A DNA stretch of 64,000 nt from Pseudorhodoferax sp047601025 (GTDB lineage: Bacteria > Pseudomonadota > Gammaproteobacteria > Burkholderiales > Burkholderiaceae_C): positions 2,480,001-2,544,000 of the forward strand of contig NZ_JASGJZ010000001.1 of assembly GCF_047601025.1 (NCBI RefSeq), written 5' to 3'. The notes under the pieces are model-generated. The model ran no database searches, was not told the DNA's origin, and saw only the letters and a program-made list of their open reading frames with translations. The position numbers and the translations under genes were made by a program. Positions 53,086 to 62,503 of this stretch are shown one piece after another; the stretch's first letter is position 1; each line of letters begins with the position of its first letter.

Positions 53086-54006
53086 TCAGGCGGGCGAGCG
53101 CTCCAGCGTGCTGGCGGCGTGCTTGTCCTGGCCCAGCGTCTGCGCGAGGAAGGGCAGGGCCGGGGCCAGCAGGCCGTGCAGCGTGTACGGCGGGTTCACG
53201 ACGAACACGCCGCTGGCCGGCAGGCCGGGGCGGCGCGCGCGCTCGCCGGTGGCTGCCGCGGCGGCGGCCGGCGCGGCGGGCTGCCGCGCGGCCTTGACCG
53301 TCAGCGTGGCGTGCAGCCAGGGCTTGCCGGCGCGCGCCGCCACGGTCTTGAGCCGGCGCGGCAGGATGTGGGCCTCGTTGCGCGCGATCAGCGGGTACCA
53401 GATCAGGTAGGTGCCGGTCGGAAAGCGCTGCAGCGCCATCGCCAGCAGGTCGGCCACGCGCCCGTAGTCGCTCTTGAGCTCGTAGCTCGGGTCGCACAGC
53501 AGCAGCCCGCGGCGCGAGGGCGGTGGCAGGAAGCGGCGCACGCCCTCGAAGCCGTCCTCGCGCAGCACCTGCACCTGGCGGCCGGCCTCCAGCTGGGCGA
53601 CGTTGGCCTGCAGCGTCCTGGCGTCGGTCGGATGCATCTCGAACAGCTTGATGCGGTCCTGCGGCCGCGCCAGGCGCTGCATCAGGAACGGCGAGCCGGG
53701 GTAGACGCGGTGGCCGCCGCCGGGATTGAAGCCGGCCAGCACCTCCAGGTAGTCGCGCACCGCCTGCGGCCATTCGGCGCGCTGCCCGGCCGGCGCCTGC
53801 AGCAGCCGCAGCACGCCGTCGGCGGCCTCGCCGCTGGTGGCGGCGTAGTCGCCGTCGAGCCGGTACAGGCCGGCGCCGGCGTGCGAGTCCAGCAGCGCCA
53901 GCGCGGCCTCCTTGCCGGCGAGGTGGCGCAGGACGGCGACCAGCGCCAGGTGCTTGAGCACGTCGGCGTGGTTGCCCGCGTGGAAGGCGTGGCGGTAACT
54001 GAACAT
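53086..54006 (-). CDS. rlmJ: 23S rRNA (adenine-2030-N6)-methyltransferase RlmJ
   Basis: A 306-residue enzyme with the N-terminal MFSYRHAFHAGNHADVLKH, LLDSHAGAGLYRL, LLCDPSYE (the NPPY-like active site as DPSY) and VVNPPYTL near the end. It methylates A2030 of 23S rRNA. It is some 26 residues longer than the E. coli enzyme because of an Ala-rich insert (about residues 245-262). Confidence 0.92.
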   Translation of the reverse strand: MFSYRHAFHAGNHADVLKHLALVAVLRHLAGKEAALALLDSHAGAGLYRLDGDYAATSGEAADGVLRLLQAPAGQRAEWPQAVRDYLEVLAGFNPGGGHRVYPGSPFLMQRLARPQDRIKLFEMHPTDARTLQANVAQLEAGRQVQVLREDGFEGVRRFLPPPSRRGLLLCDPSYELKSDYGRVADLLAMALQRFPTGTYLIWYPLIARNEAHILPRRLKTVAARAGKPWLHATLTVKAARQPAAPAAAAAATGERARRPGLPASGVFVVNPPYTLHGLLAPALPFLAQTLGQDKHAASTLERSPA

Positions 54007-54041
54007 CGGCCGATGGTAATGGCGCAGCGGGCGGCTTTGCC

Positions 54042-54047
54042 TATAAT
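54042..54047 (+). promoter_or_regulatory. -10 element of the rplM-rpsI promoter
   Basis: A perfect TATAAT lies 126 bases before rplM, with CTTTGCC just before it; the -35 region is poor. Transcription would begin near 54054 and give a leader of about 120 bases. Confidence 0.65.
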
Positions 54048-54051
54048 GCGC

Positions 54052-54089
54052 GGTTTCGCAGCGAATAGGCTGGCTCCGCGGCGAAAACC
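54052..54089 (+). ncRNA. Possible structured leader of the rplM mRNA
   Basis: GGTTTCGC (54052-54059) can pair with GCGAAAACC (54081-54089), leaving one bulged base, at the very 5' end of the predicted transcript. L13 mRNA leaders in some bacteria bind L13 as feedback; here the link is only positional. Confidence 0.35.
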
Positions 54090-54173
54090 ACCTGCCACCT
54101 AAGAGGCTGCCACCAGAGCAGCACCGACCGTGGAAAAGAGCCGCCCGAACCCCCGTTCTCAAGAGAGAAGAGC

Positions 54174-54602
54174 ATGAGCACTTTCAGCGCAAAGCCCGCT
54201 GAGGTCGTGCATGAGTGGTTTGTGATTGACGCGACCGACAAGGTCCTCGGACGAGTAGCCAGCGAAGTTGCTCTCCGTCTGCGCGGCAAACACAAGGCCA
54301 TTTACACGCCTCACGTCGATACCGGCGACTTCATCGTCGTCGTCAACGCAGCCAAGCTGCGTGTCACCGGCGCCAAGACCCTGGACAAGGTGTACTACCG
54401 CCACTCCGGCTTCCCCGGCGGCATCACGGCTACCAACTTCCGCGACATGCAGGCCAAGCACCCCGGCCGCGCGCTGGAGAAGGCCGTCAAGGGCATGCTG
54501 CCCAAGGGCCCGCTGGGCTACGCCATGATCAAGAAGCTGAAGGTGTACGGCGGCGCCGAGCATCCGCACAGCGCCCAGCAGCCCAAGCCGCTGGAAATCT
54601 GA
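54174..54602 (+). CDS. rplM: 50S ribosomal protein L13
   Basis: A 142-residue protein, identical in length to E. coli L13, starting MSTFSAKPAEVVHEWFVIDATDKVLGR and containing the conserved YYRHSGFPGG. It assembles early into the 50S subunit. The ATG follows AGAGAAGAG. rpsI follows 11 bases later in the conserved rplM-rpsI operon. Confidence 0.98.
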   Translation: MSTFSAKPAEVVHEWFVIDATDKVLGRVASEVALRLRGKHKAIYTPHVDTGDFIVVVNAAKLRVTGAKTLDKVYYRHSGFPGGITATNFRDMQAKHPGRALEKAVKGMLPKGPLGYAMIKKLKVYGGAEHPHSAQQPKPLEI

Positions 54603-54613
54603 GGAGCCGCGCA

Positions 54614-55006
54614 ATGATTGGTGAATGGAACAATGGCACCGGCCGTCGCAAATCCAGCGTCGCCCGCGTGTTCCTGAAGAAGGGTACCGGCAAGATCACG
54701 GTCAACGGCAAGGACATCCAGGAGTACTTCGGCCGCGAGACCTCGATCATGATCGCCAAGCAGCCCCTGGTGCTGACCAACCATGTCGAGACCTTCGACA
54801 TCCAGGTCAACGTGCACGGCGGCGGCGAATCCGGCCAGGCCGGCGCCACGCGCCACGGCATCACCCGCGCGCTGCTGGACTACGACGCGACGCTCAAGCC
54901 CCAGCTGAGCGCCGCCGGCTTCGTGACCCGCGACGCCCGCGAAGTGGAACGCAAGAAGGTCGGCCTGCACTCCGCACGCCGCCGCAAGCAGTTCTCCAAG
55001 CGCTGA
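54614..55006 (+). CDS. rpsI: 30S ribosomal protein S9
   Basis: A 130-residue protein with TGRRKSSVARVFLKKGTG, the conserved GGGESGQAGATRHGITRALL, and the C-terminal tail ending KQFSKR that reaches the P site. Second gene of the operon, closed by a strong terminator. Confidence 0.98.
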   Translation: MIGEWNNGTGRRKSSVARVFLKKGTGKITVNGKDIQEYFGRETSIMIAKQPLVLTNHVETFDIQVNVHGGGESGQAGATRHGITRALLDYDATLKPQLSAAGFVTRDAREVERKKVGLHSARRRKQFSKR

Positions 55007-55026
55007 TCCCGCAGGGGACCGTCGCC

Positions 55027-55059
55027 GAAGAAGCCGCCCGCCGGGCGGCTTCTTCTTTT
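55027..55059 (+). terminator. Rho-independent terminator of rplM-rpsI
   Basis: GAAGAAGCCGCCC and GGGCGGCTTCTTC pair perfectly over 13 bp around a 3-base loop and are followed by TTTT. The clearest terminator in the window. Confidence 0.93.
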
Positions 55060-55133
55060 CCAAAGACCGCATCGCCAGCGCCGTCAAGGCGATTGCTTTA
55101 GCATCAGCCGTCCTTCCACGGAGAACCATCCCC

Positions 55134-55499
55134 ATGAGCGCAGTCGCCAACGACGTCGAAACCCAGATGCCCGATCCCATCATCTTCACCGATGCCGCCG
55201 CGGCCAAGGTGGCGGACCTGATCGCGGAAGAGGGCAACCCCGACCTGAAGCTGCGCGTGTTCGTGCAGGGCGGCGGCTGCTCGGGCTTCTCGTACGGCTT
55301 CACGTTCGACGAGATCGCCAACGAGGACGACACGACGATGACCAAGAACGGCGTGTCGCTGCTGATCGATGCGATGAGCTACCAGTACCTGGTCGGCGCC
55401 GAGATCGACTACAAGGAAGACCTGCAGGGTGCGCAGTTCGTGATCAAGAACCCGAACGCGACCACCACCTGCGGCTGCGGCTCCAGCTTCTCGGTCTGA
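55134..55499 (+). CDS. erpA: Iron-sulfur cluster insertion protein ErpA
   Basis: A 121-residue A-type carrier with the three cluster cysteines in GGGCSGF and TTCGCGSSF. It delivers iron-sulfur clusters to target enzymes. The N-terminal MSAVANDVETQ is variable; conservation begins at PDPIIFTDAAAAKV. ErpA after rpsI is a common betaproteobacterial arrangement. Confidence 0.95.
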   Translation: MSAVANDVETQMPDPIIFTDAAAAKVADLIAEEGNPDLKLRVFVQGGGCSGFSYGFTFDEIANEDDTTMTKNGVSLLIDAMSYQYLVGAEIDYKEDLQGAQFVIKNPNATTTCGCGSSFSV

Positions 55500-55538
55500 T
55501 CCTCCGCTGATCCGCGGCAGGCGCCGCGGTCCCACGCA

Positions 55539-55564
55539 CCGCCGGCTTGCCGGCGGTTTCGTTT
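55539..55564. terminator. Terminator of erpA
   Basis: ACCGCCGGC and GCCGGCGGT (9 bp) pair around TT, followed by TTCGTTTT. It also lies just after the stop of the convergent MFS gene. Confidence 0.8.
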
Positions 55565-55576
55565 TCTGGGGCGGCC

Positions 55577-57211
55577 CTACGACGAGGACGGCGCCGCGTC
55601 GATCACGTAGCGCGTGACGCGCGGCGGCGCCTCGTCCAGGTGGAACGCCAGCTTGCGCTCGCGCAGCGCGATGTCGGCGGCGGTCACGCGGTCGAAGCGG
55701 CGCAGGTGCTCGGCCCAGGACTCGTCGACGATCTGCTCGGTGTAGCGCGACGGGTCGGTGATGTCGCGCAGCAGGTGCCAGGACAGCGCGCCCTGCGCCA
55801 GCCGGCTGCGCCGGCTTTCCTGCATCACGCGCACGAAGTCGGCCGCGCGCTCCGGGTCGATGCGGAACTCCACCGTGACCAGCACCTGGCCGCTGGCCGG
55901 CGGCTGCGGCGCGTCCGGTACCGGCAGCGCGTTGGAGGGCGTCAGGTCTTCCTCGATCTGCAGGTCGGCGACCACGCGCTGCAGCAGCCACATGCCGGCT
56001 CCGCCGGTGCAGGCGGCGACCAGCAGGCTGGTCTGCACGCTGCTGAAGCTGGCGACCTGGCCCCACAGGCCGGCACCGAACGCGGTGGCGCCCATGATGG
56101 CCATCTGGTACATGGCCATGCCGCGCGCACGCACCCAGTCCGGCAGCGCCAGCTGGGCCGACACCGACAGCGAATTGGCCGTGGCGATCCAGGCCATGCC
56201 GCCCACGAACATCGCCGGCACCGCCACGGCGACGTTGGGCGCGAAAGCCACGGCCAGCGTGGCGGCCGATTGCGTGAGCGTGCCGACCAGCACCAGCCGG
56301 TCGCGCGCGAACAGCTGGCGCAGCCGCGGCATCAGGAAGGCCGTGGCGATCGCACCCACGCCCATGGCGGCCAGCAGCACGGTGAAGGTGGCGGCGTCGC
56401 CGCCGCGCAGGTTGCGCGCGACCAGCGGCAGCAGCGCGATCAGCGCCGTGGAATGGAAGAAGAACAGCGCGATGCGCAGCAGCACGGCCTTGAGCCGCGG
56501 CGACTGCGCGACGAACTGCACGCCCACGCGCATCGCGCTCCACAGCCGCTGGCGTCCCCGCGGATCGGGCTTGTGCTCGCGCCGCCAGCGCACCAGCGCC
56601 ACGGCCGAGGCCACGGACAGCAGCGCGTTCAGCACGAACACGGCGGCGCTGGAGACGCTGGCGATCAGCGCGCCGGCCAGCAGCGGGCCGACGATGCGCG
56701 AGGCGTTCATCGTGACGCCGTTCAGCGCCAGCGCGGCCGGCAGCTGCGCGCGCGGCACGATCTCGGGCACCACGGCGGAATACACCGGCCAGCGCATCGC
56801 CAGCCCGATGCCGTTGGCGAAGGTCAGCAACAGCAGCAGCGGCGGGGTGACCGTGTCCGTCAGCACGGTGGCGCACAGCGCCAGCGCCACGGCGGCGACC
56901 CAGAACTGGGTGGCGATGTAGTAGCGGCGCCGGTCGACGATGTCGGCCAGCGCGCCGCTGGGTAGGCCGAACAGGAACACCGGCAGCGTGGCGGCCGTCT
57001 GCACCAGCGCGACCCAGACCGGCGAGGTGGTCAGCGAGGTCATCAGCCAGGCCGCCGCCACGTCGTTCATCCACATGCAGGTGTTGGAGGCCAGCCAGAC
57101 CAGCCACAGCATGCGGAACACCGGCCAGCGCAGCGGCGCCAGCGCGGACAGGTCGGCGTCGGGAGACGAGGCTTCGTCGGGCGTCAGGACCGAGGGGCGG
57201 TCTTCGGGCAT
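55577..57211 (-). CDS. MFS exporter (EntS-like, MFS_3) with C-terminal ABM-like domain
   Basis: The 544-residue protein has about twelve helices (residues 30-425) with GLPSGALADIVDRRR, the MFS loop, and then a soluble domain (about 445-530: VTVEFRIDPERAADFVRVMQ) shaped like dimeric antibiotic-monooxygenase-type domains. This fusion is known in the MFS_3 family. Probably exports a small molecule; siderophore export is the nearest characterised role but is not indicated here. Confidence 0.85.
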   Translation of the reverse strand: MPEDRPSVLTPDEASSPDADLSALAPLRWPVFRMLWLVWLASNTCMWMNDVAAAWLMTSLTTSPVWVALVQTAATLPVFLFGLPSGALADIVDRRRYYIATQFWVAAVALALCATVLTDTVTPPLLLLLTFANGIGLAMRWPVYSAVVPEIVPRAQLPAALALNGVTMNASRIVGPLLAGALIASVSSAAVFVLNALLSVASAVALVRWRREHKPDPRGRQRLWSAMRVGVQFVAQSPRLKAVLLRIALFFFHSTALIALLPLVARNLRGGDAATFTVLLAAMGVGAIATAFLMPRLRQLFARDRLVLVGTLTQSAATLAVAFAPNVAVAVPAMFVGGMAWIATANSLSVSAQLALPDWVRARGMAMYQMAIMGATAFGAGLWGQVASFSSVQTSLLVAACTGGAGMWLLQRVVADLQIEEDLTPSNALPVPDAPQPPASGQVLVTVEFRIDPERAADFVRVMQESRRSRLAQGALSWHLLRDITDPSRYTEQIVDESWAEHLRRFDRVTAADIALRERKLAFHLDEAPPRVTRYVIDAAPSSS

Positions 57212-57445
57212 CGGCCAGGCAGATTCAGGAAGCTGTGCATGGATCGATCGCGCCCACGGCGGGGTGCGTCAGGCCCCAGGCGCAGGCCGCCGTCCTGGCG
57301 GCTGGTGCCAGGGCAAGGACTGCAACGCCCGCCTGTGGCCCGGCGTGCCCGGCCCGACGGGCGAGGCCCCGGGCACGGCGTCGGCGATGCACGTGGATGC
57401 GCATCAGGGGCCTCGCGTGGGTGCGAGGGATGCATTCACGGCGTC

Positions 57446-57928
57446 TCACTTGACCGGCAGCGCAGTGCCGCGGTCCACGGGCACCGCCGTGATGGCGTTC
57501 TGCGGCGAGCCGTCGATCAGCTTGTCGGAATAGCTCAGGTAGACCAGGGCATGGCGCTGCACGTCGACCATGCGCACGATGCGCAGGCGCTTGAACAGCA
57601 CCGACATGCGCTCGCTGAACACCTCTTCCTGGCGCGGCAGCGGCTGCGGCACGCTGATGGGGCCGACCTGGCGGCAGGCGATCGAGGCCTCGGCCTTGTC
57701 CTCGGCCAGGCCGATCGCGCCGGAGATGCCGCCGGTGCGCGCGCGCGAGACGTAGCAGGTCACGCCCTGCACGCGCGGGTCGTCGAAGGCGTCGACGACG
57801 ATCTTGTGGTTGGGGCCGATCCACTGGAAGGCCGTGTCCACCTCGCCCACGCGCTCGGCATCGGCGCGCGAGCAGGCCAGGATCGACAGGACGCCGCCGA
57901 GCAGCAGCCAGGCGCGCAGCGGGCGCAT
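57446..57928 (-). CDS. creA: CreA family protein
   Basis: A 160-residue exported protein with FDDPRVQGVTCYVSRARTGG and LAEDKAEASIACRQVGPI, the CreA signature. The N-terminal LSILAC suggests a lipobox, so it may be a lipoprotein. Function is unknown; in E. coli it neighbours the CreBC system. Here it follows minE by 4 bases and must be cotranscribed with minCDE. Confidence 0.88.
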   Translation of the reverse strand: MRPLRAWLLLGGVLSILACSRADAERVGEVDTAFQWIGPNHKIVVDAFDDPRVQGVTCYVSRARTGGISGAIGLAEDKAEASIACRQVGPISVPQPLPRQEEVFSERMSVLFKRLRIVRMVDVQRHALVYLSYSDKLIDGSPQNAITAVPVDRGTALPVK

Positions 57929-57932
57929 GCGC

Positions 57933-58193
57933 TCAGTGCCCCTCGGGCAGTTCGATCTTGACCTCGAGGACTTCCAGCGTGTCCTGGCGCTCCAGGTTGA
58001 CCTTGATGTGCTCCTGGCTGATCGCGACGTACTTGGAGATCACGGCGACCAGCTCGCGCTGCATCGCCTGCAGCATGTCCGGCTTCAGGCCGCCGCGGCC
58101 GCCGCGCTCGTGCGCCAGGATGATCTGCAGACGTTCCTTGGCGACGCTGGCCGTCTTCTTCTTCTCCCCGAGCAGGAAGGACAGGAAGGACAT
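57933..58193 (-). CDS. minE: Cell division topological specificity factor MinE
   Basis: An 86-residue protein: membrane-binding N-terminus MSFLSFLLG, the MinD-contact helix with KERLQIILAHERGGRGG, and the dimer domain. It stimulates MinD ATPase and drives pole-to-pole oscillation. Starts 5 bases after minD. Confidence 0.95.
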   Translation of the reverse strand: MSFLSFLLGEKKKTASVAKERLQIILAHERGGRGGLKPDMLQAMQRELVAVISKYVAISQEHIKVNLERQDTLEVLEVKIELPEGH

Positions 58194-58198
58194 GGCGC

Positions 58199-59011
58199 TC
58201 ACCTCCCGAACAGGCGCTTGAAGAAGCCGGGCTTCTCCGCGTCGGTGAAGCGCATCGGGCGGTCCTCGCCGAGGAAGCGCGCCACGACATCCTTGTAGGC
58301 CTCGGCCACGTCGGTGCCGTTGCCGTGGATCGCCGGCAGGCCCTGGTTGGAGGCCTGCAGCACCGCCTCGGATTCGGGGATCACGCCGATCAGCGGGATG
58401 CGCAGGATGTCCTGGATGTCCTGCAGCGACAGCATCTGGCCGTCGGCCACGCGGTTGGGGTTGTAGCGCGTGATCAGCAGGTGCTCCTTGACCGGCTCGC
58501 TGCCGTCGATGGCGCGCTTGGTCTTGGAGCCCAGCATGCCGAGGATGCGGTCGGAGTCGCGCACCGAGGAGACCTCGGGGTTGGTGACGATCAGCGCGTA
58601 GTCGGCGAAGTGCATGGCCAGCAGCGCGCCGGTCTCGATGCCGGCGGGCGAGTCGCAGACGATGTACTCGAAGCCCATCTCGGCGAGGTCCTTGAGCACC
58701 TTCTCGACGCCTTCCTGCGTCAGCGCGTCCTTGTCGCGCGTCTGCGAGGCGGCCAGCACGTACAGGTTCTCGCACTGCTTGTCCTTGATCAGCGCCTGGT
58801 GCAGGTTGGCCTCGCCGTGGATCACGTTGATCAGGTCGTAGACCACGCGGCGCTCGCAGCCCATGATCAGGTCCAGGTTGCGCAGGCCGACGTCGAAATC
58901 GATCACCGCCGTCTTGTGGCCCTTGAGTGCGAGGCCCGACGAGAAGCTGGCACTGGTGGTGGTCTTGCCCACGCCTCCCTTGCCGGAGGTGACCACGATG
59001 ATCTTGCTCAT
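58199..59011 (-). CDS. minD: Septum-site determining ATPase MinD
   Basis: A 270-residue ParA-family ATPase with the deviant Walker A GKGGVGKTT at residues 10-18, DFDVGLRNLD, CDSPAGIETGA, and a C-terminal amphipathic membrane helix (KPGFFKRLFGR). It recruits MinC to the membrane at cell poles. Confidence 0.97.
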   Translation of the reverse strand: MSKIIVVTSGKGGVGKTTTSASFSSGLALKGHKTAVIDFDVGLRNLDLIMGCERRVVYDLINVIHGEANLHQALIKDKQCENLYVLAASQTRDKDALTQEGVEKVLKDLAEMGFEYIVCDSPAGIETGALLAMHFADYALIVTNPEVSSVRDSDRILGMLGSKTKRAIDGSEPVKEHLLITRYNPNRVADGQMLSLQDIQDILRIPLIGVIPESEAVLQASNQGLPAIHGNGTDVAEAYKDVVARFLGEDRPMRFTDAEKPGFFKRLFGR

Positions 59012-59036
59012 GGAATGCAGGTCCTTCTAAGGGGGT

Positions 59037-59780
59037 TCACAGGGGTTCGAGCACCAGGCTCTCGCCGACCAGCCGTACCTGGGCGGTCTTGCCCTGGACT
59101 TCGGGCGGCAGCGCGACCTCGCTGGTGCGGTAGATGCCGGCGATGGAGATCAGTTGCGCTTCCAGGCAGGTGCAGAAGATGCGGGCCTCGGTGTTGCCGC
59201 GCGCGCCGGCGATGGCACGGCCGCGCAGCGGCGCGTAGACGTGGATGTTGCCGTCCGCGATGATCTCGGCGCCGAAGTTCACGGCCTGCAGCACGATCAG
59301 GTCGGCTCCGCGCGCATAGACCTGCTGGCCCGAGCGCAGCGGGCGGTCGACCACCATCGTGACACCGGTGGCCGCGGCCGGGGCGGCCACCGGGGCCGGG
59401 GCGGGTGTCGGCGGCGCCTCGGCGGCCGGCACGGCCACGGCGCCCGAGGAGATCTCGCGCAGGTCCAGCAGGCCGACCGCGGCCGCCTGCTCGCGGTGCG
59501 CGGCGCTGCCGCCGTGGATGCCGATCGGCCGCAGCTTGTAGTGCTTGAGCAGCGTGACCAGCACCGAGAAGCTCAGCGGCGTCGGATCCTGCTCGATCTG
59601 CGTCAGCACGATCGCGGCGGGATCCTCGTCGAAGAAGTTCGGGGTCTCGCCGAAGCGGGCCTGCAGTTCCTGGGACAGCTCGGCCAGGTTGGAGGTCCGG
59701 AGCACCACCGAGATCAGCGGCAGGCTGGCGCTCTTGAAGTCGAAGCAGGCACGGGCGTGCCCGGCGGGTGCTGCGGACAT
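59037..59780 (-). CDS. minC: Septum-site determining protein MinC
   Basis: The 247-residue FtsZ inhibitor has the N-terminal FtsZ-binding domain (FDFKSASLPLISVVL), a Pro/Ala linker (about 125-145) and the C-terminal beta-helix that binds MinD (RSGQQVYARGADLIVL, GNIHVYAPLRGRAIAGARG). First gene of the minC-minD-minE-creA operon. The start at 59780 removes a poorly conserved extension. Confidence 0.95.
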   Translation of the reverse strand: MSAAPAGHARACFDFKSASLPLISVVLRTSNLAELSQELQARFGETPNFFDEDPAAIVLTQIEQDPTPLSFSVLVTLLKHYKLRPIGIHGGSAAHREQAAAVGLLDLREISSGAVAVPAAEAPPTPAPAPVAAPAAATGVTMVVDRPLRSGQQVYARGADLIVLQAVNFGAEIIADGNIHVYAPLRGRAIAGARGNTEARIFCTCLEAQLISIAGIYRTSEVALPPEVQGKTAQVRLVGESLVLEPL

Positions 59781-59870
59781 GGGGGACGGTCTCGGAAAAG
59801 CGCGGATTCTAGCCTGCGGGGCGCCCGGCCCACACGGCCGGCGGACCGCTCGGAAAGTATCCAAGCGTCC

Positions 59871-62456
59871 TCAGGCCGGCAGGGCGTCGGCCACCTCTTC
59901 CATGCGGTTGGCCAGGTGGGCCAGCGCCTGCTCCACCTGGTCGACGAGGATCAGGCACAGGTCGCCCGGCGCCAGGGCCGCCAGCGCCTGGTCGATGGCC
60001 TTGAATTCGCCGTGGACCTCGGCCACCGCGTGCGCGCGCCGCGCCTGCGCCAGGCCCTGGCGCAGCAGCGCCAGCACCTCGCCGTCGGCGCGGCCGCGCT
60101 GGCAAGCGTCCTGGTACAGGATCACCTGGTCGAACGCATCGCCGAGGATCGCGGTCTGCGCGCGGATGTCCTCGTCGCGCCGGTCGCCGGCGCCGCTGAT
60201 CACGACCGTGCGCCGGCGCGCCGGCATGGCGTCGACCGCCGCGACCAGCGCGCGCATCGCGTCCGGGTTGTGGCCGTAGTCGGCGATCACGGTGGCGCCG
60301 TGCCAGTCCATGACGTTGAAGCGGCCCGGTGCGTTGTCGGCATCGTTGGCGAAGCTGGCCAGGCCGCGGCGCACCGCGTCCCAGGACAGGCCGGCCGCCC
60401 AGGCCGCCGCCACCGCGGCCATCGCGTTCTCGACCTGGAAGCCGATGGCGCCGCCGCGGGTGAGCGGGACGTCGCGCAGCGCGATGCGCTCGCGCCAGGA
60501 GCCGGCGGCCGCGACGATGTGCTCGCCGTCCACGTGCACGGTGCGCCGGCCCTGGGCGCGGTGCGTGGCCATCACGGGGTGGTGCCGGTCGGCGGCGAAG
60601 AAGATCACCTGGCCGGGGCAGGCCGCCGCCATGGCCGCCACGTTCGGATCGGCCGCGTTCAGCACGGCATGGCCGCCGGGGGCCACGTTCTGCACGATCA
60701 CCCGCTTGAGCACGGCCAGGTCCTCGACCGTGGTGATGTAGTTCAGCCCCAGGTGGTCGCCGGCGCCGATGTTGGTGACCACGGCCACCTGGCAGCGGTC
60801 GAAGCCCAGGCCCTCGCGCAGCATGCCGCCGCGCGCGGTCTCGAACACGGCCGCGTCCACCTCCGGGTGCATCAGCACGTTGCGCGCGCTGCGCGGGCCG
60901 CTGCAGTCGCCGCTGTCGATCTGCCGGCCCTCGACGTAGACGCCGTCGGTGTTGGTCATGCCCACGCGCAGGCCGGCGGCGGTGAACAGGTGGGCGACCA
61001 GCCGCGTGACGGTGGTCTTGCCGTTGGTGCCGGTCACGGCGACGACCGGGATGCGCCCGTCCTCGCCGGGGCCGTACAGCGTCTCCACGATGGCCCGGCC
61101 GACGTCGCGCGGCTTGCCGTACGAGGGCGACAGGTGCATGCGCAGCCCCGGCGCGGCATTGACCTCGACGATGCCGCCGCGCTGCTGCTCCAGCGGCTTG
61201 AGCACGGTCTCGCAGACCAGGTCCACGCCGCAGATGTCCAGTCCCACCATCTGCGCGGCCGCCACGGCGTGCGCGGCGATGGCCGGGTGCACGTCGTCGG
61301 TCACGTCGGTGGCGGCGCCGCCGGTGGACAGGTTGGCGTTGTTGCGCAGGATCACGCGCTGGCCCCGGGGCGGCACCGACTCCGGCTGCAGGCCCTGCGC
61401 GGCCAGGCGGGCGATCGCGATGTCGTCGAAGCGGATCCGGGTCAGCGCCGTGGCGTGGCCGTCGCCGCGGCGCGGGTCGGCGTTGACCATCTCGACCAGC
61501 GCGCGCACCGTGTGCGCGCCGTCGCCGGTGACCTGCGGCGGATCGCGGCGCGAGGCCGCCACCAGCCGGTCGCCGACCACCAGCAGCCGGAAGTCGCAGC
61601 CCGGCAGGTATTGCTCGACCATGACCTCGCCGTACTCGCGCGCCGCCGCGAACGCCGTGTCCAGGTGCGCGCGGTCCGCCACGTTGACCGTGACGCCCTT
61701 GCCCTGGTTGCCGTCCTGCGGCTTGAGCACCACCGGCAAGCCGATCTCGCAGGCCACGGCCCAGGCCTCGTCGGCGCTGGCCACCGGCCGGCCCCGGGGC
61801 ACCGGCACGCCGGCGGCGTGCAGCAACTGCTTGGTCAGGTCCTTGTCCTGGGCGATGGATTCGGCGACGGCGCTGGTGGCGTCCAGCTCGGCCGCCTGGA
61901 TGCGGCGCTGCCGTGCCCCCCAGCCGAACTGCACCAGGCTGCCGCGCGTGAGCCGCCGGTACGGGATGCCGCGCGCGGTGGCCGCCTCGACGATGCAGCC
62001 GGTGCTGGGCCCCAGGCGCTCGTCCTCGTCCAGCGCGCGCAGCTCGGCGATGGCGGCCGGCGCGTCGAACGGCTGGCCGTCCAGCGTGGCGCGCACCAGG
62101 GCTTCGGCCAGTTCCAGCGCGCGGCGGCCGACGGCCTCCTCGCTGTAGCCGACGACGACCTGGTAGATGCCCGGCTCCAGCGTGGCCGCCGTGCGGCTGA
62201 AGGTCACCGGGCAGCCGGCCTGGGCCTGCAGCGCCAGCGCCGCGCTCTCCAGCACGTGGGCCAGCGCCACCGGGCCCGTGGCCGGGCCGGTGCGCAGCGC
62301 GCCGATGGTGGGAAAGCGCGCGCGCACCGCGATCTCGAAGCCCGGCAGCTCGACGATTGAGCGCTCCGGCGGCGCGCAGGCGACGACGGCTTCGAGCGCC
62401 GTGTGCCGGCTCCACAGATTCGGGCCGCGCAGGGCCCGCACGCGGGAAATGTGCAT
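59871..62456 (-). CDS. cphA: Cyanophycin synthetase
   Basis: The 861-residue enzyme polymerises aspartate and arginine into cyanophycin. Order: N-terminal domain (1-160), ATP-grasp domain that adds Asp (about 205-470; PVVLKPQDGNQGKGVTVN, VEVNAAPGLRMH) and the Mur-ligase-like domain that adds Arg (about 475-861; P-loop VTGTNGKTTVTRL, YGHNPDAMRAL). All ATP motifs are intact, so both reactions should work. The start at 62456 (MHISRVRALRGPNLW) is the conserved CphA start. It follows the second synthetase gene by 47 bases on the same strand. Confidence 0.96.
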   Translation of the reverse strand: MHISRVRALRGPNLWSRHTALEAVVACAPPERSIVELPGFEIAVRARFPTIGALRTGPATGPVALAHVLESAALALQAQAGCPVTFSRTAATLEPGIYQVVVGYSEEAVGRRALELAEALVRATLDGQPFDAPAAIAELRALDEDERLGPSTGCIVEAATARGIPYRRLTRGSLVQFGWGARQRRIQAAELDATSAVAESIAQDKDLTKQLLHAAGVPVPRGRPVASADEAWAVACEIGLPVVLKPQDGNQGKGVTVNVADRAHLDTAFAAAREYGEVMVEQYLPGCDFRLLVVGDRLVAASRRDPPQVTGDGAHTVRALVEMVNADPRRGDGHATALTRIRFDDIAIARLAAQGLQPESVPPRGQRVILRNNANLSTGGAATDVTDDVHPAIAAHAVAAAQMVGLDICGVDLVCETVLKPLEQQRGGIVEVNAAPGLRMHLSPSYGKPRDVGRAIVETLYGPGEDGRIPVVAVTGTNGKTTVTRLVAHLFTAAGLRVGMTNTDGVYVEGRQIDSGDCSGPRSARNVLMHPEVDAAVFETARGGMLREGLGFDRCQVAVVTNIGAGDHLGLNYITTVEDLAVLKRVIVQNVAPGGHAVLNAADPNVAAMAAACPGQVIFFAADRHHPVMATHRAQGRRTVHVDGEHIVAAAGSWRERIALRDVPLTRGGAIGFQVENAMAAVAAAWAAGLSWDAVRRGLASFANDADNAPGRFNVMDWHGATVIADYGHNPDAMRALVAAVDAMPARRRTVVISGAGDRRDEDIRAQTAILGDAFDQVILYQDACQRGRADGEVLALLRQGLAQARRAHAVAEVHGEFKAIDQALAALAPGDLCLILVDQVEQALAHLANRMEEVADALPA

Positions 62457-62503
62457 GGTGTTGTCTCGTGCTGGCACGCAGCTGTCGTCGGAGGGCATCG
62501 GCA

